Of a stretch of DNA of 16,189 nt, positions 14,598 to 16,189 are shown piece after piece. The stretch comes from Oscillospiraceae bacterium (GTDB lineage Bacteria; Bacillota; Clostridia; Oscillospirales; Oscillospiraceae). The position numbers and the translations under genes are program-made. The stretch is from assembly GCA_016297855.1 (NCBI GenBank), contig JAEDFW010000033.1:1-16189 (forward strand). The letters run 5' to 3'. The notes beneath the pieces are model-generated. The model saw only the letters and a list, made by a program, of their open reading frames with translations. It did not search any database and was not told where the DNA came from. Within the stretch, counting starts at the first letter, position 1. Every line of letters starts with the position of its first letter.

Positions 14598-15962
14598 TTA
14601 TTCCTCCGCAGGCTTTTCGGCTTCTGCCTCAGGCGCAGCAGCCTCTTCGGTCTTGGCCGCCTTTTTCGGTGCCTTCTTCGCGGGCTTTTCTTCCACGGCG
14701 ACGGCGTTGTCCACGATCAGCTTCACAGCCTTCTTCGCGGCGAGGTCAGCCTTGAGCGCGTTCATGTCGACCGCTTCTCTGACCTTCTCGGCTTCCATCT
14801 GATACTGCTCGGCAAGTCTGGCGATCTCAGCGTCGACCTCCTCGTCAGAAACTTCAATGTTCTCGACGTTCACGATCTCGCTCAGCAGAATGTTGGAGCG
14901 GACAGTGGTCTCCGCCATGGGGCGCATGCTCTGGCGCATGGCATTGAGGTCGCCGCCCATCATCTTGGCGTAGTCTTCGAGCTTCATGCCCTGCATCTGC
15001 AGCTGATAGGCGAACTGCTCCATGTGCTTGTCCACCTGCTCGTCGATCATACACGCGGGAATCTCGCAGGTCATATTCTTGCCGGCAAGCTCCACAGCCG
15101 CGTTTTCAAACGCGCGGTCGGCTGCCTCCTGACGCTCCTTGGTCAGTCGCGCCTTGATGTCCTTCTTCAGCGCGGCCAGCGTGTCAAACTCGGACACATC
15201 CTTGGCAAACTCATCGTCCAGCTCAGGCTTGATGGTCTGCTTGACCTCATGGATCTTGCACTTGAACACGACGGGCTTGCCTGCAAGCTCGGGCGTGTAA
15301 TCCTTCGGGAAGGTGACGTCAACGTCCTTCTCATCGCCGGCGGACAGGCCGACCAGCGCCTCTTCAAAGCCGGGCACGAACGAGCCGGAGCCCAGCGTCA
15401 GCGAGTAGCCCTCGGCCTTGCCGCCGTCAAACGGCACGCCGTTGTCGAAGCCTTCAAAGTCAAGCACAACGGTATCGCCCATCGCGGCAGCGCGCTCGAC
15501 GGTCTCGATGCGGCTGTTGCGGTCAGCCATGCGGCTGAGTTCCGCGTCCACGTCGGCCTTACCGACGGAAACGGCGTTTTTCGGCACCTCAATGCCCTTG
15601 TAATCGCCCAGCGTGACCTCGGGATACAGCTCGGTCACAACGGTCAGAATCACGCCGCCTTCGGCGGGCGTGTCCATATCGGAAACGGACGGCATACCGA
15701 CAGCCTTGATCTGCTGCTCGGTGATGGCGGCAGTGTAGATTTCCGGGAAGATCTCGTTGACGGCGTCCTCATAGAACACGGTCGCGCCGTACATGCCCTC
15801 GACAACCTTGCGCGGAGCCTTGCCCTTGCGGAAGCCGGGGATCATGATGTCCTTGCGGCACTTGGCATACGCCTTGTTGAGCGCCGTTTCAAACTCGGCT
15901 TTCTCAATTTCGACAACGACCTTCGCCTTGCCGTTCTCTTTTTCTACGCTCTTTACGTTCAT
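14598..15962 (-). CDS. tig: Trigger factor, ribosome-associated chaperone and prolyl isomerase
   Basis: This 454-residue protein binds nascent chains at the ribosome exit tunnel. The N-terminal ribosome-binding domain (about 1-115) carries the signature GFRKGKAP (43-50). The FKBP-type PPIase domain (about 150-245) includes GDTVVLDFEGFDNGVPF and GFEEALVGLSAGDE. The C-terminal chaperone arms follow to about residue 420. The last 30 residues form a Lys/Ala/Glu-rich low-complexity tail (for example PAKKAPKKAAKTEEAA), which is a common but non-conserved feature of Firmicutes trigger factors. ATG 15962 follows AGGAGG at 8 nt. The predicted promoter lies about 70 nt upstream. The tig-clpP-clpX order is typical for clostridia. 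Confidence 0.97.
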   Translation of the reverse strand: MNVKSVEKENGKAKVVVEIEKAEFETALNKAYAKCRKDIMIPGFRKGKAPRKVVEGMYGATVFYEDAVNEIFPEIYTAAITEQQIKAVGMPSVSDMDTPAEGGVILTVVTELYPEVTLGDYKGIEVPKNAVSVGKADVDAELSRMADRNSRIETVERAAAMGDTVVLDFEGFDNGVPFDGGKAEGYSLTLGSGSFVPGFEEALVGLSAGDEKDVDVTFPKDYTPELAGKPVVFKCKIHEVKQTIKPELDDEFAKDVSEFDTLAALKKDIKARLTKERQEAADRAFENAAVELAGKNMTCEIPACMIDEQVDKHMEQFAYQLQMQGMKLEDYAKMMGGDLNAMRQSMRPMAETTVRSNILLSEIVNVENIEVSDEEVDAEIARLAEQYQMEAEKVREAVDMNALKADLAAKKAVKLIVDNAVAVEEKPAKKAPKKAAKTEEAAAPEAEAEKPAEE

Positions 15963-16032
15963 GTGGTTTTCCTCCTATGCGGTGCGGCCGACCGGCGACC
16001 GTAATTCACCAGTTTATCATTGAATCCGCTCT

Positions 16033-16061
16033 ATTCTATCAGAGATTTCGCAAGATTTCCA
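16033..16061 (-). promoter_or_regulatory. Predicted sigma-A promoter of tig
   Basis: TGGAAA (16061-16056; 4 of 6) and TAGAAT (16038-16033; 5 of 6) are separated by 17 nt. TG one base before the -10 makes it an extended -10 promoter. Transcription would begin near 16026, giving a leader of about 64 nt before the tig ATG. The surrounding sequence is markedly more A+T-rich than the genes. Confidence 0.6.
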
Positions 16062-16081
16062 CTGTTTTTTTGAAACTTTTT

Positions 16082-16189
16082 CTAATCCATTACTTTTTGC
16101 GGTATAAAGTTTACATAATCAGAAGAAACAAGTCGAAAATCGATTCCGTCCGACACACCCTGGATAGCCAGCCGGATGCTTTCGGCGTG
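16082..16189 (-). CDS. C-terminal end of an unrecognised protein (partial)
   Basis: The minus-strand frame from the window edge is open for 35 codons and ends at TAG (16084-16082). The translation (ending ...VNFIPQKVMD) is plausible protein sequence, and the other two minus-strand frames each hit a stop codon within the same stretch. The 5' part lies outside the window, so I cannot name it. No terminator hairpin with a U-tract is visible between its stop codon and the tig promoter, so read-through into tig is possible. Confidence 0.45.
   Translation of the reverse strand, partial: HAESIRLAIQGVSDGIDFRLVSSDYVNFIPQKVMD

Noticed and set aside
15024..16004. 326-codon plus-strand open frame opposite tig
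   Set aside because: Antisense to trigger factor, with a typical mirror composition (many His, Leu and Arg). No conserved motif was seen.
15963..16189. CIRCE or CtsR heat-shock operator upstream of tig
   Set aside because: No TTAGCACTC-N9-GAGTGCTAA and no repeated GGTCAAA were seen here or ahead of clpP, clpX or lon.

Overview
The window is a compact, roughly 57-60% G+C (by eye) stretch of core genome. Every recognisable gene lies on the minus strand, so transcription runs from high to low coordinates. The gene set suggests a spore-forming, Gram-positive Clostridia member, probably Oscillospirales/Ruminococcaceae-like. The evidence is a YtfI/YtfJ sporulation pair beside scpAB, a sporulation-type D,D-carboxypeptidase, tig-clpP-clpX-lon-engB in the Firmicutes order, strong AGGAGG ribosome binding sites, and above all an in-frame IspH-ribosomal protein S1 fusion, which is known from clostridia. 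No genus is claimed.

The layout, in transcription order, is as follows. (A) After the last 35 codons of an unrecognised gene (16189-16082) comes a sigma-A-like promoter (about 16061-16033). It drives a proteostasis cluster: trigger factor (tig), clpP, clpX (TTG start), lon and the ribosome-assembly GTPase engB/ysxC. A terminator-like hairpin separates clpX from lon, and a 15-bp hairpin without a U-tail follows engB. (B) A good extended -10 promoter (9497-9469) starts an operon with an M50-family membrane protease (TTG start), scpA, scpB, ytfI-like (DUF2953), ytfJ-like, a dacF-like D,D-carboxypeptidase and rluB-like pseudouridine synthase. Its genes overlap or are separated by a few bases, except for a 41-bp gap before dac that holds a hairpin covering the dac start. 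(C) A third promoter (4476-4448), overlapped by a 20-bp palindrome, precedes an RpiR-family regulator, a BaiN/HI0933-type flavoprotein, cmk, plsC and the ispH-rpsA fusion, which runs off the left edge.

The genes cover protein folding and degradation (tig, clpXP, lon), ribosome biogenesis and translation (engB, rluB, rpsA), chromosome segregation (scpAB), envelope and spore functions (dac, ytfIJ), and nucleotide, phospholipid and isoprenoid precursor synthesis (cmk, plsC, ispH). I see no mobile element, CRISPR array, tRNA, rRNA, phage gene or defence system, and nothing that looks like an undescribed multi-gene system. The more interesting signals are regulatory: a promoter-like sequence inside ispH that nearly duplicates the tig promoter core (20 of 22 positions), a retained ribosome binding site at the IspH/S1 junction, the hairpin over the dac start codon, and the palindrome and hairpin in front of the rpiR-family gene.
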